NCBI RefSeq assembly: GCF_014207565.1
Contig: NZ_JACHGJ010000001.1
Span: 186,001-250,000, forward strand
Origin: Spirochaeta isovalerica
Lineage (GTDB): Bacteria > Spirochaetota > Spirochaetia > DSM-2461
Reading direction: 5' to 3'
DNA: 64,000 bases
Positions 9,586 to 18,039 of this stretch are shown here, one piece after another. Under the pieces are notes generated by a model that had not been told where the DNA came from, ran no database searches, and worked only from the letters and a program-made list of their open reading frames with translations. Position numbers and translations under genes: made by a program. Every line of letters starts with the position of its first letter. Position 1 is the stretch's first letter.

Positions 9586-10842
9586 ATGGATAAGATTGAG
9601 AAATTGAAACTTGATAAAACAAATGAATTATTTGCTGAAGCCAAGAGCCTTATACCCGGTGGTGTTCTGGGGATCAGACGTCCCTATAACTTCGTCGAAG
9701 GGGAGTTTCCCGTTTTCTTCGATGAAGGGAAAGGCAGTCATGTAAAAGATGTGGACGGCAATGAATATATAGACTACCTATGCGCTTACGGACCGATTAT
9801 CATCGGTTACCGGGAAGAGGAAATAGATCAGGCCGTCATCAACCAGATTCAGGATAAAGGATTCTGCTTTTCTCTTACTCAGAAATATCAGAACGAACTG
9901 GCACGGAAAATCAACGAACTGGTTCCCTGTGCGGAAATGAGCCTTTTTGTCACAACTGGTTCCGATGCCACTTCTACTGCCATACGGTTGGCCCGTTCCT
10001 ATACCGGTAAAACAAAAATCCTCCGTTGCGGCTATCACGGCTGGCACGATTGGTGCGTTGAAGTAAAGGGCGGCGTTCCGGAAAAGCTTTATGAGGATGT
10101 GCAGGGGTTTCCATACAACGACCTGGAATCTCTGGAACTGATGTTGAAAGGCAACGGAGATGATACGGCAGCTGTCATCATCACTCCTCTGGGACATCCC
10201 CTGGCTGATGATATCTCCGAACCGGAACCGGGATACCTTGAAGGTGTAAAGGAACTGGCCCGTAAATACGGCGCGGTCCTGATTTTCGATGAAATCCGCA
10301 CGGGTTTCCGCGTTTCTCTCGGCGGGGCTCAGAAATATTACGGCGTAACGCCTGATCTGGCCGTGTTCGGAAAAGCCATGGCCAATGGCTATCCCATCGG
10401 TTGTGTGACCGGAAAAGCGGAAATTATGAAAGAAGGGGAGAAAAATGTTTTTATATCTTCCACATTCTTTCCCAACAGCCTCAGCTATGTGGCGGCTTTG
10501 AAGACCATCGAGGTTATGGAACGCGATAACATTCTCGGACAGATCTGGGAAAAAGGCGAATGGTTTATCAGCCGGGTGAGAGAGTTATGTGATAAATACG
10601 GAACGGGTGCCCAGATCTCCGGTATACCACCTATGATGTTCATTACCTTTAAAAAGGATCCCGATAAAATCTATAAAGAGAAGCGCACCGATTTTTACAC
10701 ACAGCTCATTCGCCGCGGGATTTTTCTCCAGCCCTATCATCACGGATATATCTGTGCCCGCCACAGTCAGGAAGACCTTGAGAAAACGATTCAGGCCATA
10801 GAGGAAGCCATGCAGTATCTTGTGGAGAAATACGGCAAATGA
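9586..10842 (+). CDS. kat: Class III PLP aminotransferase, probable 3-aminobutyryl-CoA transaminase
   Basis: A 418-residue fold-type I, class III aminotransferase related to glutamate-1-semialdehyde aminomutase. Visible are the phosphate-loop region TTGSDATS, the cofactor aspartate in IFDEIRTGFR and the PLP-binding lysine at residue 263 in VFGKAMANGYP. It is the first gene of a lysine-fermentation operon and overlaps kce by ATGA. In the classical pathway the product of Kce, 3-aminobutyryl-CoA, is deaminated by the ammonia lyase Kal. No kal gene is present here. A published beta-transaminase (EC 2.6.1.111) from the Cloacamonas lysine pathway performs the alternative step: 3-aminobutyryl-CoA plus 2-oxoglutarate to acetoacetyl-CoA plus glutamate. 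Position and family make this the best call. The family is certain; the substrate is an inference, and a role on another amino intermediate remains possible. Confidence 0.75.
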   Translation: MDKIEKLKLDKTNELFAEAKSLIPGGVLGIRRPYNFVEGEFPVFFDEGKGSHVKDVDGNEYIDYLCAYGPIIIGYREEEIDQAVINQIQDKGFCFSLTQKYQNELARKINELVPCAEMSLFVTTGSDATSTAIRLARSYTGKTKILRCGYHGWHDWCVEVKGGVPEKLYEDVQGFPYNDLESLELMLKGNGDDTAAVIITPLGHPLADDISEPEPGYLEGVKELARKYGAVLIFDEIRTGFRVSLGGAQKYYGVTPDLAVFGKAMANGYPIGCVTGKAEIMKEGEKNVFISSTFFPNSLSYVAALKTIEVMERDNILGQIWEKGEWFISRVRELCDKYGTGAQISGIPPMMFITFKKDPDKIYKEKRTDFYTQLIRRGIFLQPYHHGYICARHSQEDLEKTIQAIEEAMQYLVEKYGK

Positions 10843-11672
10843 TGAAGAACAAAAAAATCATAAGCTGCGCCATTTGCGGCGCCGAAACAACCAGGGAACA
10901 TAATCCCCATCTGCCTTTGACACCGGAAGAGCTGGCGGATGCCGCGTACGATGCCTGGAAAGCCGGAGCGGCCATCATACATCTTCATGTCCGCGACGAA
11001 GAGGGAAAAGCGACGCAGGATCCGGATACTTTCAGAAAAACCATAAAACTGATACGCGAGAGATGTGATGTCATCGTTGAGGTAACCACCGGCGGAGCCG
11101 TGGGCATGACGGATGAGGAACGGCTCGAAGTTGTCTCTCTCGATCCCGAAATGGCGTCGCTCGATTGCGGAACCATGAATTTCGGTGATGACTATATTCT
11201 GAACACATTGCCGGTTATGAAAAAATTCGCGGTAGCTATGAAGGAAAGAGGCATAAGGCCGACACTCGAATGTTTCGATCTCTCTCACGTTTATGCTGCC
11301 CGGATGCTTGTGGACGAGGGGCTTGTCGATGCTCCCTATCATTTCAGTTTTGTTCTCGGAGTTCCGGGAGGCGTACGGTATGATGTCGAAACTCTGGACT
11401 TCATGGTCCGCCGTATCCCCGAGGGAGCAGACTGGACTATCATCGGCATCGGCGGGAAAGCTTCTCTTCAAGCTCATTACGGGGCGCTTTCTCTAGGGGG
11501 GCATTTGAGAGTCGGTTTTGAAGACAATGTCTATTATTCCAAAGGCGTTCTGGCTGATAGCAATGCACAGCTGGTTGAAAGAGCGGTAAGAATTATAAAA
11601 GAAGCCGGATTTGAACCGGCCACACCGGAAGAAGTCAGAAAACATTTCAAATTACGAGGTTATGAATCATGA
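10839..11672 (+). CDS. kce: 3-keto-5-aminohexanoate cleavage enzyme
   Basis: A 277-residue TIM-barrel enzyme of the BKACE (DUF849) family. It condenses 3-keto-5-aminohexanoate with acetyl-CoA to give 3-aminobutyryl-CoA and acetoacetate (EC 2.3.1.247). The zinc ligands are visible as HLH at residues 48-50 and Glu228, followed by Asp229 in the GFEDN segment; Glu16 in the CGAET segment sits where the family has its conserved N-terminal Glu. Length is typical. It starts with ATG overlapping the previous stop (ATGA) and ends overlapping the kdd start in the same way, so translation is coupled. The adjoining kdd and kam genes fix the substrate within this large, functionally diverse family. Confidence 0.95.
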   Translation: MMKNKKIISCAICGAETTREHNPHLPLTPEELADAAYDAWKAGAAIIHLHVRDEEGKATQDPDTFRKTIKLIRERCDVIVEVTTGGAVGMTDEERLEVVSLDPEMASLDCGTMNFGDDYILNTLPVMKKFAVAMKERGIRPTLECFDLSHVYAARMLVDEGLVDAPYHFSFVLGVPGGVRYDVETLDFMVRRIPEGADWTIIGIGGKASLQAHYGALSLGGHLRVGFEDNVYYSKGVLADSNAQLVERAVRIIKEAGFEPATPEEVRKHFKLRGYES

Positions 11673-12712
11673 AGCAGATGGGTAATCCCTACGGTTTGCA
11701 CAGAGTTATTGAGCCGGCGGGAGTCCTTCCTCAGCCGGCTTTGAGAATCAGCAATGATATGTCGGAGATCTGGGACAATGAAATTCTTGTCGATGTGGAT
11801 ATTCTCAATATCGACTCGGCCAGTTTCACCCAGATAAAAGAGCAGGCCAATGGCGATGAAAAAGAAATTGAAAAGATCATTCTGTCCATAGTCGAGAATG
11901 CCGGGAAAATGAAAAACCCCGTAACAGGGTCCGGCGGCATGTTTATCGGAACAGTTAAAACTATCGGAGACAGGCTGAAGGGTAAAATCGATCTTGAGGA
12001 GGGGGATAAAATAGCATCGCTTGTTTCCCTTTCCCTCACACCATTGAAAATCGAAAAGATACTGGAAATAAAAAAGAACATTGACCAGGTCATTATCAAA
12101 GGGCAGGCCGTTCTGTTCGAAACAGGACTTTACGCAAAACTGCCTGAAGATATTCCCGCTTCCCTGGCGCTTGCCGTGCTGGATGTCTGCGGCGCTCCTG
12201 CTCAGGTCGCCCGGATGGTGAAATCCGGCGATACAGTTGTCATTATCGGAGCCGGCGGGAAATCGGGCATTTTGTGCGCATACGAAGCGAAGAGGCGGGC
12301 CGGAATCGCCGGAAAGGTCATCGGTGTCGATTATTCCGATGAGACACTCGACAGACTGCGCTCTCTCGATCTTTGCGACCATGTGATCAAACTCGACGCC
12401 AGCGACGCCGTTTCCTGTTATGAAGCCATTAAGGGACTCACAGACGGGGCCATGGCTGATATTGTCATTAACAATGTGAATATTCCCAATACGGAGATGG
12501 GCTCTATTCTTATGACCAGAGACAGGGGAGTCGTTTACTTTTTCAGTATGTCGACTTCCTTCACCAAAGCCGCGCTGGGTGCGGAAGGCGTCGGCAAGGA
12601 TGTAGATATGATCATGGGCAACGGTTATGCGAAGAATCACGCGGAGATTACTCTCAATATCCTCAGGGAATCGCCGGAGATTCGGGCTCTTTACGAGAAT
12701 CTCTACTCATAG
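11669..12712 (+). CDS. kdd: L-erythro-3,5-diaminohexanoate dehydrogenase
   Basis: A 347-residue NAD(P)-dependent dehydrogenase that oxidatively deaminates 3,5-diaminohexanoate to 3-keto-5-aminohexanoate and ammonia (EC 1.4.1.11), the step between lysine 5,6-aminomutase and Kce. The central region has a Rossmann dinucleotide loop (VVIIGAGGKSG) and is a zinc-less member of the medium-chain dehydrogenase superfamily. The N-terminal motif NPYGLHRVIEP is typical of Kdd proteins as I recall them. It overlaps kce by ATGA and is followed by kamA after 25 bp with an AAAGGA-type ribosome-binding site. Confidence 0.95.
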   Translation: MKQMGNPYGLHRVIEPAGVLPQPALRISNDMSEIWDNEILVDVDILNIDSASFTQIKEQANGDEKEIEKIILSIVENAGKMKNPVTGSGGMFIGTVKTIGDRLKGKIDLEEGDKIASLVSLSLTPLKIEKILEIKKNIDQVIIKGQAVLFETGLYAKLPEDIPASLALAVLDVCGAPAQVARMVKSGDTVVIIGAGGKSGILCAYEAKRRAGIAGKVIGVDYSDETLDRLRSLDLCDHVIKLDASDAVSCYEAIKGLTDGAMADIVINNVNIPNTEMGSILMTRDRGVVYFFSMSTSFTKAALGAEGVGKDVDMIMGNGYAKNHAEITLNILRESPEIRALYENLYS

Positions 12713-12737
12713 GAATTAAAAAGACAAAGGATAAAGC

Positions 12738-14012
12738 ATGAAAAAAACATATGATACTGTTCAATATAAGCACATACCTCTTTATGCCAATGTGAAGGAT
12801 GAGGAGTGGAATGACTGGAAATGGCAGCTTCGCCATGCCGTCAGGGATGTGGAGACTCTGGATGAAATCATCGATCTTGATGATGAAGAGAAAAAGCACC
12901 TGAGAGACTGTCTCAGTCAGTTCCGCATGGCCATCACTCCCTATTACGCGGCACTCATGGATCGCGAGAACCGGAACTGCCCGGTGAGAAAGCAGGCCGT
13001 GCCGGTTCTGGAGGAGCTTTACAATGCGCCTTCCGATCTCAATGACCCGCTTCACGAAGATTCCGATTCTCCCGTACCGGGACTGACCCACCGCTATCCC
13101 GACAGGGCTCTACTTCTGGTGACCCATGAATGCTCCATGTATTGCCGTCACTGCACGCGGCGACGGGTTGTCGGTGACCACGATAACATTATGCCCGACG
13201 ATATTCTGGAAAAAGCTTTTCAGTACATCGAAAATACTCCCCAGATCCGCGATGTGCTTATTTCCGGCGGCGACCCGCTGGTTCTTTCCGATGACAGACT
13301 GGAGAGAATTCTGAAGCGGCTTTCCGCTATTGAACATGTGGAAATCATCAGGATCGGAAGCCGCATGCCCGTCGTTCTTCCCATGCGTATTACCGAAGAT
13401 CTTGTGAAGATGCTTCAGAAATATCATCCCGTATATCTGAACACTCATTACAACCATCCCAAAGAAATCACGGCGGAGGCAAAAGAAGCTTGCGGCCGTC
13501 TGGCGGACCACGGAGTTAATGTGGGCAATCAGTCTGTTCTTCTCAAAGGCATAAACGACTGCTCCAATATTATGCTTCACCTGGTTCAGAAGCTCCTGAC
13601 TATCAGGGTCAAGCCCTATTACATCTATCAATGCGATCTCTCCCGGGGAATCTCCCATTTCCGGACGCCTGTTTCTAAAGGCATTGAAATCATTGAAAAC
13701 CTGAGGGGACATACAACAGGCATGGCAGTCCCCACTTTTGTCGTCGATGCGCCGGGAGGCGGCGGGAAAATCCCCGTTATGCCCGATTATCTGATATCGC
13801 AGACGGATCAGAGAATCATTCTGAGAAATTACGAAGGCGTCATCACAACATATACAGAACCGGATCACTACACCCATCACGATAAGGAAAACTGCGAGTT
13901 CTGCAAAGATTGGAAAGGCGTTCCCAAATCGGGCGTCAGCGCTCTCCTCGACGGTGATCAGCTCTGCCTGACCCCGGAGGGTCTGGCCCGCTCCAAACGT
14001 TATGGACGCTGA
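12738..14012 (+). CDS. kamA: L-lysine 2,3-aminomutase
   Basis: A 424-residue radical SAM enzyme converting L-lysine to L-beta-lysine (EC 5.4.3.2), the first step of this fermentation. The cluster-binding CxxxCxxC motif is at Cys132, Cys136 and Cys139 (CSMYCRHC). The PLP-binding lysine is Lys344 in the PGGGGKIP motif near the C-terminus, as in characterised clostridial enzymes. The C-terminal extension with HDKENCEFCKDW carries cysteines typical of the clostridial form (tetramer and zinc binding). Length is close to the usual 416 residues. The last 11 bp overlap kamB in another frame. Confidence 0.97.
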   Translation: MKKTYDTVQYKHIPLYANVKDEEWNDWKWQLRHAVRDVETLDEIIDLDDEEKKHLRDCLSQFRMAITPYYAALMDRENRNCPVRKQAVPVLEELYNAPSDLNDPLHEDSDSPVPGLTHRYPDRALLLVTHECSMYCRHCTRRRVVGDHDNIMPDDILEKAFQYIENTPQIRDVLISGGDPLVLSDDRLERILKRLSAIEHVEIIRIGSRMPVVLPMRITEDLVKMLQKYHPVYLNTHYNHPKEITAEAKEACGRLADHGVNVGNQSVLLKGINDCSNIMLHLVQKLLTIRVKPYYIYQCDLSRGISHFRTPVSKGIEIIENLRGHTTGMAVPTFVVDAPGGGGKIPVMPDYLISQTDQRIILRNYEGVITTYTEPDHYTHHDKENCEFCKDWKGVPKSGVSALLDGDQLCLTPEGLARSKRYGR

Positions 14013-14877
14013 TAAACTGGAACGGCTCCGGGATAAAGTCATATTTATCTCGGGCAGTTCCAAAAATGCCGGAAAAACGACTTTTCTCAATTACCTCCTT
14101 CCCCGTCTCAGAAGCGGGGAGGATCTGGCATATCTTACAATAGGTATCGATGGAGAGAAGAAAGACAGAGTATTCGGCAATGAAAAGCCATCTATAGAAG
14201 CCGTTAAGGGCGATTATCTGGTTACCAGTGAAGATATGATGAACAACAGTCAGGCTCTCTTTAAAATCTGCCACGTTTTCCCCTGGTTTACCGCTTTGGG
14301 AAGGCTCATGCTCCTCAAAACTGAAAGATCCGGGTTAATCGAACTGGTCGGACCTGAATCAAACAGCCAGCTGGAAGATATAATCGGATATCTGAAAGAC
14401 ACAGCGGGGATAAAGACTGTTCTCGTAGACGGGGCGGTCAACCGCATTACCCAGCTCTCGGCAGGCCGGGAGTCTGCTTATTTTTATGTTATGAAAATGA
14501 CTCCGGAAAACAGGACCAGCTCCCTCAATACGATCCGGACTCTGAATCTGCTCGATAAAATACCCTGTTATGACAATCCCGGGAATAATGATATTGAGTT
14601 CAATGGCGCTCTGACTTCCTCTGTTCTCGATTCAATTGCAGAGGATGCCGATACACTCGTCTTAGAGGATTTTACAAAAGTCTTCCTTACCTGGAGAGAG
14701 CTTCGGGAATTGACAGAACGGATCAGTCTCAAATTCAGACATATATTCAAGCTTGAAGGGCTGATTCTCAACCTTTCGAATCTGGAGCAGGCAGGAGTTG
14801 AGACGCTTTTAAGGGACATCCCTGTTACCGTCCCTTATTACTTTAATCCCTATAGAATCAGCAGGAGCGGGATGTGA
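14002..14877 (+). CDS. kamB: KamB, P-loop protein of lysine fermentation clusters
   Basis: A 291-residue protein with a Walker A loop GSSKNAGKT (residues 18-26), followed by segments resembling a SIMIBI-class NTPase (TIGIDGEKKD). It overlaps kamA by 11 bp and kamC by 4 bp (GTGA). In clostridial and fusobacterial lysine clusters kamB and kamC always accompany the aminomutases but are not needed for the chemistry in vitro. A function in loading, protecting or reactivating the cobalamin/PLP-dependent lysine 5,6-aminomutase has been guessed for the pair. The gene assignment rests on the P-loop, size and position. The function is unproven, and I see no direct cobalamin-binding motif in it. Confidence 0.8.
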   Translation: MDADKLERLRDKVIFISGSSKNAGKTTFLNYLLPRLRSGEDLAYLTIGIDGEKKDRVFGNEKPSIEAVKGDYLVTSEDMMNNSQALFKICHVFPWFTALGRLMLLKTERSGLIELVGPESNSQLEDIIGYLKDTAGIKTVLVDGAVNRITQLSAGRESAYFYVMKMTPENRTSSLNTIRTLNLLDKIPCYDNPGNNDIEFNGALTSSVLDSIAEDADTLVLEDFTKVFLTWRELRELTERISLKFRHIFKLEGLILNLSNLEQAGVETLLRDIPVTVPYYFNPYRISRSGM

Positions 14878-16475
14878 CGGACAGGATTTTTGATTTTGCC
14901 GGAATCGACTTTTTTCTCGAACATTTCAGGCCCCGTACCCCGGAAGGAAAAAAATATAAATCGGAAAAGAAGATTTATTCAGATCCCGGAGATCTTAATA
15001 GAATCTACAATCGTGTTGAGATGGTTCGCTCTTATCTTGAGGGGGCAAGTGAACAGTTTGACAAAATACGGTTTCACCTGGATAGAATCCCGGCAATCAG
15101 CAACAGGTTTGTTAAGGGTGAATTGAGATCGGAACTCCAGTGCATAAAAAAACTCCTTCACAACTACAGAGCTGTTTCATTACTGCTTGATGAAAGGCTG
15201 AAAAATGAATTCAGTTTCAATTATATAAGCGACCCGATTCTCAAGCTGTTGGGATATGAGGTGGATCAACAGGAAAGTTTTTATATAAAAGACAGCTATT
15301 CTGATGAATTAAAGCAGATACGACGTCATTTGAGGGAAACCGAAAAAGAGATTTCCCGAATAAAGCAAGAGAGAATTGAAGAAATACGACAGACCTTTTC
15401 TCTTGATTTCCGATTTAATGATTTTCTTGTCGTTCCGGAAGGAGCCATTCCTGAAGGTTCGGAAATTATGCTCTATATCGAACCCTATGATAATTCTTCG
15501 GTAGTCGTAAAGCCGCAGCTCGGCAAAAAATATCATGATACCCGAAATGGAGCTTCTCAATACTACAAACGGGAAAAGGAGCTGGAAGAGGAAATCCTCA
15601 TTTCCCTTGCAGAAACAATCGAACATGAAAGACAGTCATTGATCCTTTGTGTGAAATCATTAACCGAAATGGATCTGACTTTGGCTCGGGCTGATGCAGC
15701 TATAAAGTTCCGATGTATAAAACCTGAAATTTCTCATAATGGCTTTATTCTGGCTTCGAATTTGAGATTCCTTCCAGTGGAGGAAAACTGCCTGAATGAA
15801 AGAGTCCCTTACACCCCCCTGTCCGCTGAGTTCGATGCTCCCCATATCGTAATCAGCGGTTCGAATATGGGGGGTAAAACTGTCGTGCTGAAGACGCTTC
15901 TCTTTGCTCAGATCCTGTCTCAGATGGGGTTTTTCGTTCCCGCGACCCGCTTCAAGACAATTCTGTTCCGATCATTCAATCTCATCGGCGACAAACTCGG
16001 CACCGGAGTAAATGGCTTAAGCAGTTTCGGAGAGGAAATTATGAGTCTTATCGAAGGAGCGGCCGAAGGCAGGACACTATATATAATAGACGAGTTTGCC
16101 AGAACGACCAACTCAGCGGAAGCCCTTGCTCTTAACAGCGCTTTGCTGAAATCATTTTCGGGAAGAAAAGAAACATGGTCTTTTTCATCAACCCATCAGG
16201 AGAACCTGCCCGAACTGGAAAACATCTCCTACTGGACGATGAGAGGGCTTGATTATCTAAAATATGGTGAATACTTTCACAGTAACTTCAAAGGGGATCT
16301 TTCGGAAAGAATCAGACTTATAAACAAATACATGGACTACCGCATAGAGCCGAGAGCGGCGGGAGCTGTCAACTCACGGGATGCTTTGAAAATCGCCGAT
16401 ATTCTCGGGCTCGATTCTCAATTGATAGGTTATGCGGAAAAATATATGGAAAAACAGGAGAAACAGAATGGATAA
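14874..16475 (+). CDS. kamC: KamC, MutS-like ATPase of lysine fermentation clusters
   Basis: A 533-residue protein starting with GTG at the stop of kamB. The C-terminal half is a MutS-family ABC ATPase: Walker A GSNMGGKT at residues 329-336, Walker B LYIIDEFAR with Asp406 and Glu407, and a signature-like segment GLSSFGEE between them. The N-terminal half is helical, with a coiled-coil-like stretch (residues 120-170) corresponding to the MutS lever/clamp. The mismatch-recognition and connector domains of true MutS (about 850 residues) are absent, so this is not a mismatch-repair protein. The cluster position identifies it as KamC. Its conformational ATPase may act on KamDE, which is an inference. 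It overlaps kamD by 8 bp. Confidence 0.85.
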   Translation: MTDRIFDFAGIDFFLEHFRPRTPEGKKYKSEKKIYSDPGDLNRIYNRVEMVRSYLEGASEQFDKIRFHLDRIPAISNRFVKGELRSELQCIKKLLHNYRAVSLLLDERLKNEFSFNYISDPILKLLGYEVDQQESFYIKDSYSDELKQIRRHLRETEKEISRIKQERIEEIRQTFSLDFRFNDFLVVPEGAIPEGSEIMLYIEPYDNSSVVVKPQLGKKYHDTRNGASQYYKREKELEEEILISLAETIEHERQSLILCVKSLTEMDLTLARADAAIKFRCIKPEISHNGFILASNLRFLPVEENCLNERVPYTPLSAEFDAPHIVISGSNMGGKTVVLKTLLFAQILSQMGFFVPATRFKTILFRSFNLIGDKLGTGVNGLSSFGEEIMSLIEGAAEGRTLYIIDEFARTTNSAEALALNSALLKSFSGRKETWSFSSTHQENLPELENISYWTMRGLDYLKYGEYFHSNFKGDLSERIRLINKYMDYRIEPRAAGAVNSRDALKIADILGLDSQLIGYAEKYMEKQEKQNG

Positions 16476-18039
16476 TAAACTGGGATTATCGCAGGAACAG
16501 ATCAACCGATGCCGTTCTCTGGCCGCCGAGATCGTTGAACCGGTTCAGAATTATATACTCAAACACACGACGGACTCTGTTGAAAGGGCGACTTTACGCC
16601 TTCTGGGCGCGGACCTTGTGGACCAGGAGGATGTGCCCGTCCCCAATATCATTATAAATCAACTAAAGGACAAAATGGAGGCCGGAGCGGCCGCTTATTA
16701 TATTAACGCCATTCTCAAAATGGGCTGTTCCCCGGAAGAGCTGAACAAGCAAATCGCCGAAGGTCTGAATATCGGAGAGCTGGATCTCGTCGACCGGAAT
16801 CACATCATAGAGAAAGGCCGGGAACTGGTTGAAAAGTTTGCAGCGAAAGTAAAAGGACACAGAGATTTCAGAAAAAAGAAAATAGAAGCATCAGCGGAAC
16901 TTCAGCCATCTCCGCTTCTCTATGTCATAGTCGCCACGGGGAACATCTATGAGGATATCAAACAGGCCCAAGCCGCCGCCGAGCAGGGAGCCGATATCAT
17001 TGCGGTTATAAGAACAACGGCCCAGAGTCTTCTGGATTATGTTCCATACGGTCCTACGACGGAAGGCTTCGGAGGGACCTATGCCACACAGGAGAACTTT
17101 CGCATTATGCGTAAAGCCCTCGATGAAACCGGAGAGAAGGTCGGCCGCTACATAAGGCTTGTAAATTACGCATCAGGGCTCTGTATGCCGGAGATTGCCG
17201 CAATGGGCGCTCTTGAACGTCTGGATATGATGCTGAACGATTCCATGTACGGAATTTTGTTCCGGGATATCAATATGTACCGTACATTCGTGGATCAGCA
17301 CTTTTCCCGAATGATCAACACTTTTGCGGATATTGTTATCAACACGGGAGAGGACAACTATCTGACCACTTCTGATGCTTATGAAAAAGCCTACACAGTA
17401 ACGGCCTCTCAGCTTATCAATGAAAGCTTTGCCAAAAAATCAGGCATGCCCGAAAGACTTATGGGACTGGGACACGCTTTTGAGATGAACCCTTCAATCA
17501 AGAACGGCTTTTTATTCGAAATGGCTCAGGCTCAGATGGCCAGAGAAATTTTCCCCGATGCGCCATTGAAATATATGCCCCCCACTAAATACATGACGGG
17601 AGACATATTCAAAGGCTATGCCATGAACACCCTTTTCAATTTTATCGCCAAAGCTACGGGGCAGGGGATTCTCCTGCTGGGAATGCTGACGGAAGCTATC
17701 CATACCCCATTCATGCAGGACCGCTTTCTGGCCATAGCCAACGCCCGGTACGTAATGAATAATATGGGTGATCTTATGACGGACCTTGAGTTTAAGAAAG
17801 ACGGAATCATGCAGAGCCGGGCAAAATCGGTTCTCAATCAGACTGAAGAATTCCTCGGTGAAATTCGCGAACAGGGACTTTTCGACTCGATCGAGAAAAA
17901 AATGTTTGCCGATATCAGCCGTCCGAAAACGGGAGGCAAAGGGCTGGATGGAGTTTACGCCAAAAGCGGAGACTATTGGAATCCCATTGAAGAATATCTC
18001 AACCGTGAACTGAATATAGCAGGAGGGGCTGAAAAATGA
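16468..18039 (+). CDS. kamD: Beta-lysine 5,6-aminomutase, alpha subunit
   Basis: A 523-residue protein starting at the ATG at 16468 with an AGGAG site at 16456-16460; an upstream ATG at 16432 would add 12 residues inside kamC and lacks support. This is the TIM-barrel subunit that, with KamE, moves the 6-amino group of beta-lysine to carbon 5 (EC 5.4.3.3) using adenosylcobalamin and PLP. Typical segments are VPYGPTTEGFGGTYATQENFR region (residues 183-204), which contacts substrate and cofactor, and the GLGHAFEMNP loop. Length is usual for the family. It overlaps kamE by ATGA, consistent with a 1:1 complex. Confidence 0.96.
   Translation: MDNKLGLSQEQINRCRSLAAEIVEPVQNYILKHTTDSVERATLRLLGADLVDQEDVPVPNIIINQLKDKMEAGAAAYYINAILKMGCSPEELNKQIAEGLNIGELDLVDRNHIIEKGRELVEKFAAKVKGHRDFRKKKIEASAELQPSPLLYVIVATGNIYEDIKQAQAAAEQGADIIAVIRTTAQSLLDYVPYGPTTEGFGGTYATQENFRIMRKALDETGEKVGRYIRLVNYASGLCMPEIAAMGALERLDMMLNDSMYGILFRDINMYRTFVDQHFSRMINTFADIVINTGEDNYLTTSDAYEKAYTVTASQLINESFAKKSGMPERLMGLGHAFEMNPSIKNGFLFEMAQAQMAREIFPDAPLKYMPPTKYMTGDIFKGYAMNTLFNFIAKATGQGILLLGMLTEAIHTPFMQDRFLAIANARYVMNNMGDLMTDLEFKKDGIMQSRAKSVLNQTEEFLGEIREQGLFDSIEKKMFADISRPKTGGKGLDGVYAKSGDYWNPIEEYLNRELNIAGGAEK

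Noticed and set aside
9586-10842. Glutamate-1-semialdehyde aminomutase (hemL) as the name of the aminotransferase
   Set aside because: The sequence belongs to the same class, but it overlaps kce in the lysine operon and no other heme gene is near, so a pathway-specific transaminase is more likely.
10791-11477. Long open frame on the minus strand across kce
   Set aside because: It is the reverse shadow of kce, with no ribosome-binding site and no recognisable protein features.
13110-14090. Long open frame on the minus strand across kamA
   Set aside because: It mirrors the codon pattern of kamA and has no start signal or family features.
14874-16475. DNA mismatch repair protein MutS
   Set aside because: Only the ATPase and lever parts are present; the mismatch-binding domain and normal length are missing, and the location is inside the lysine operon.
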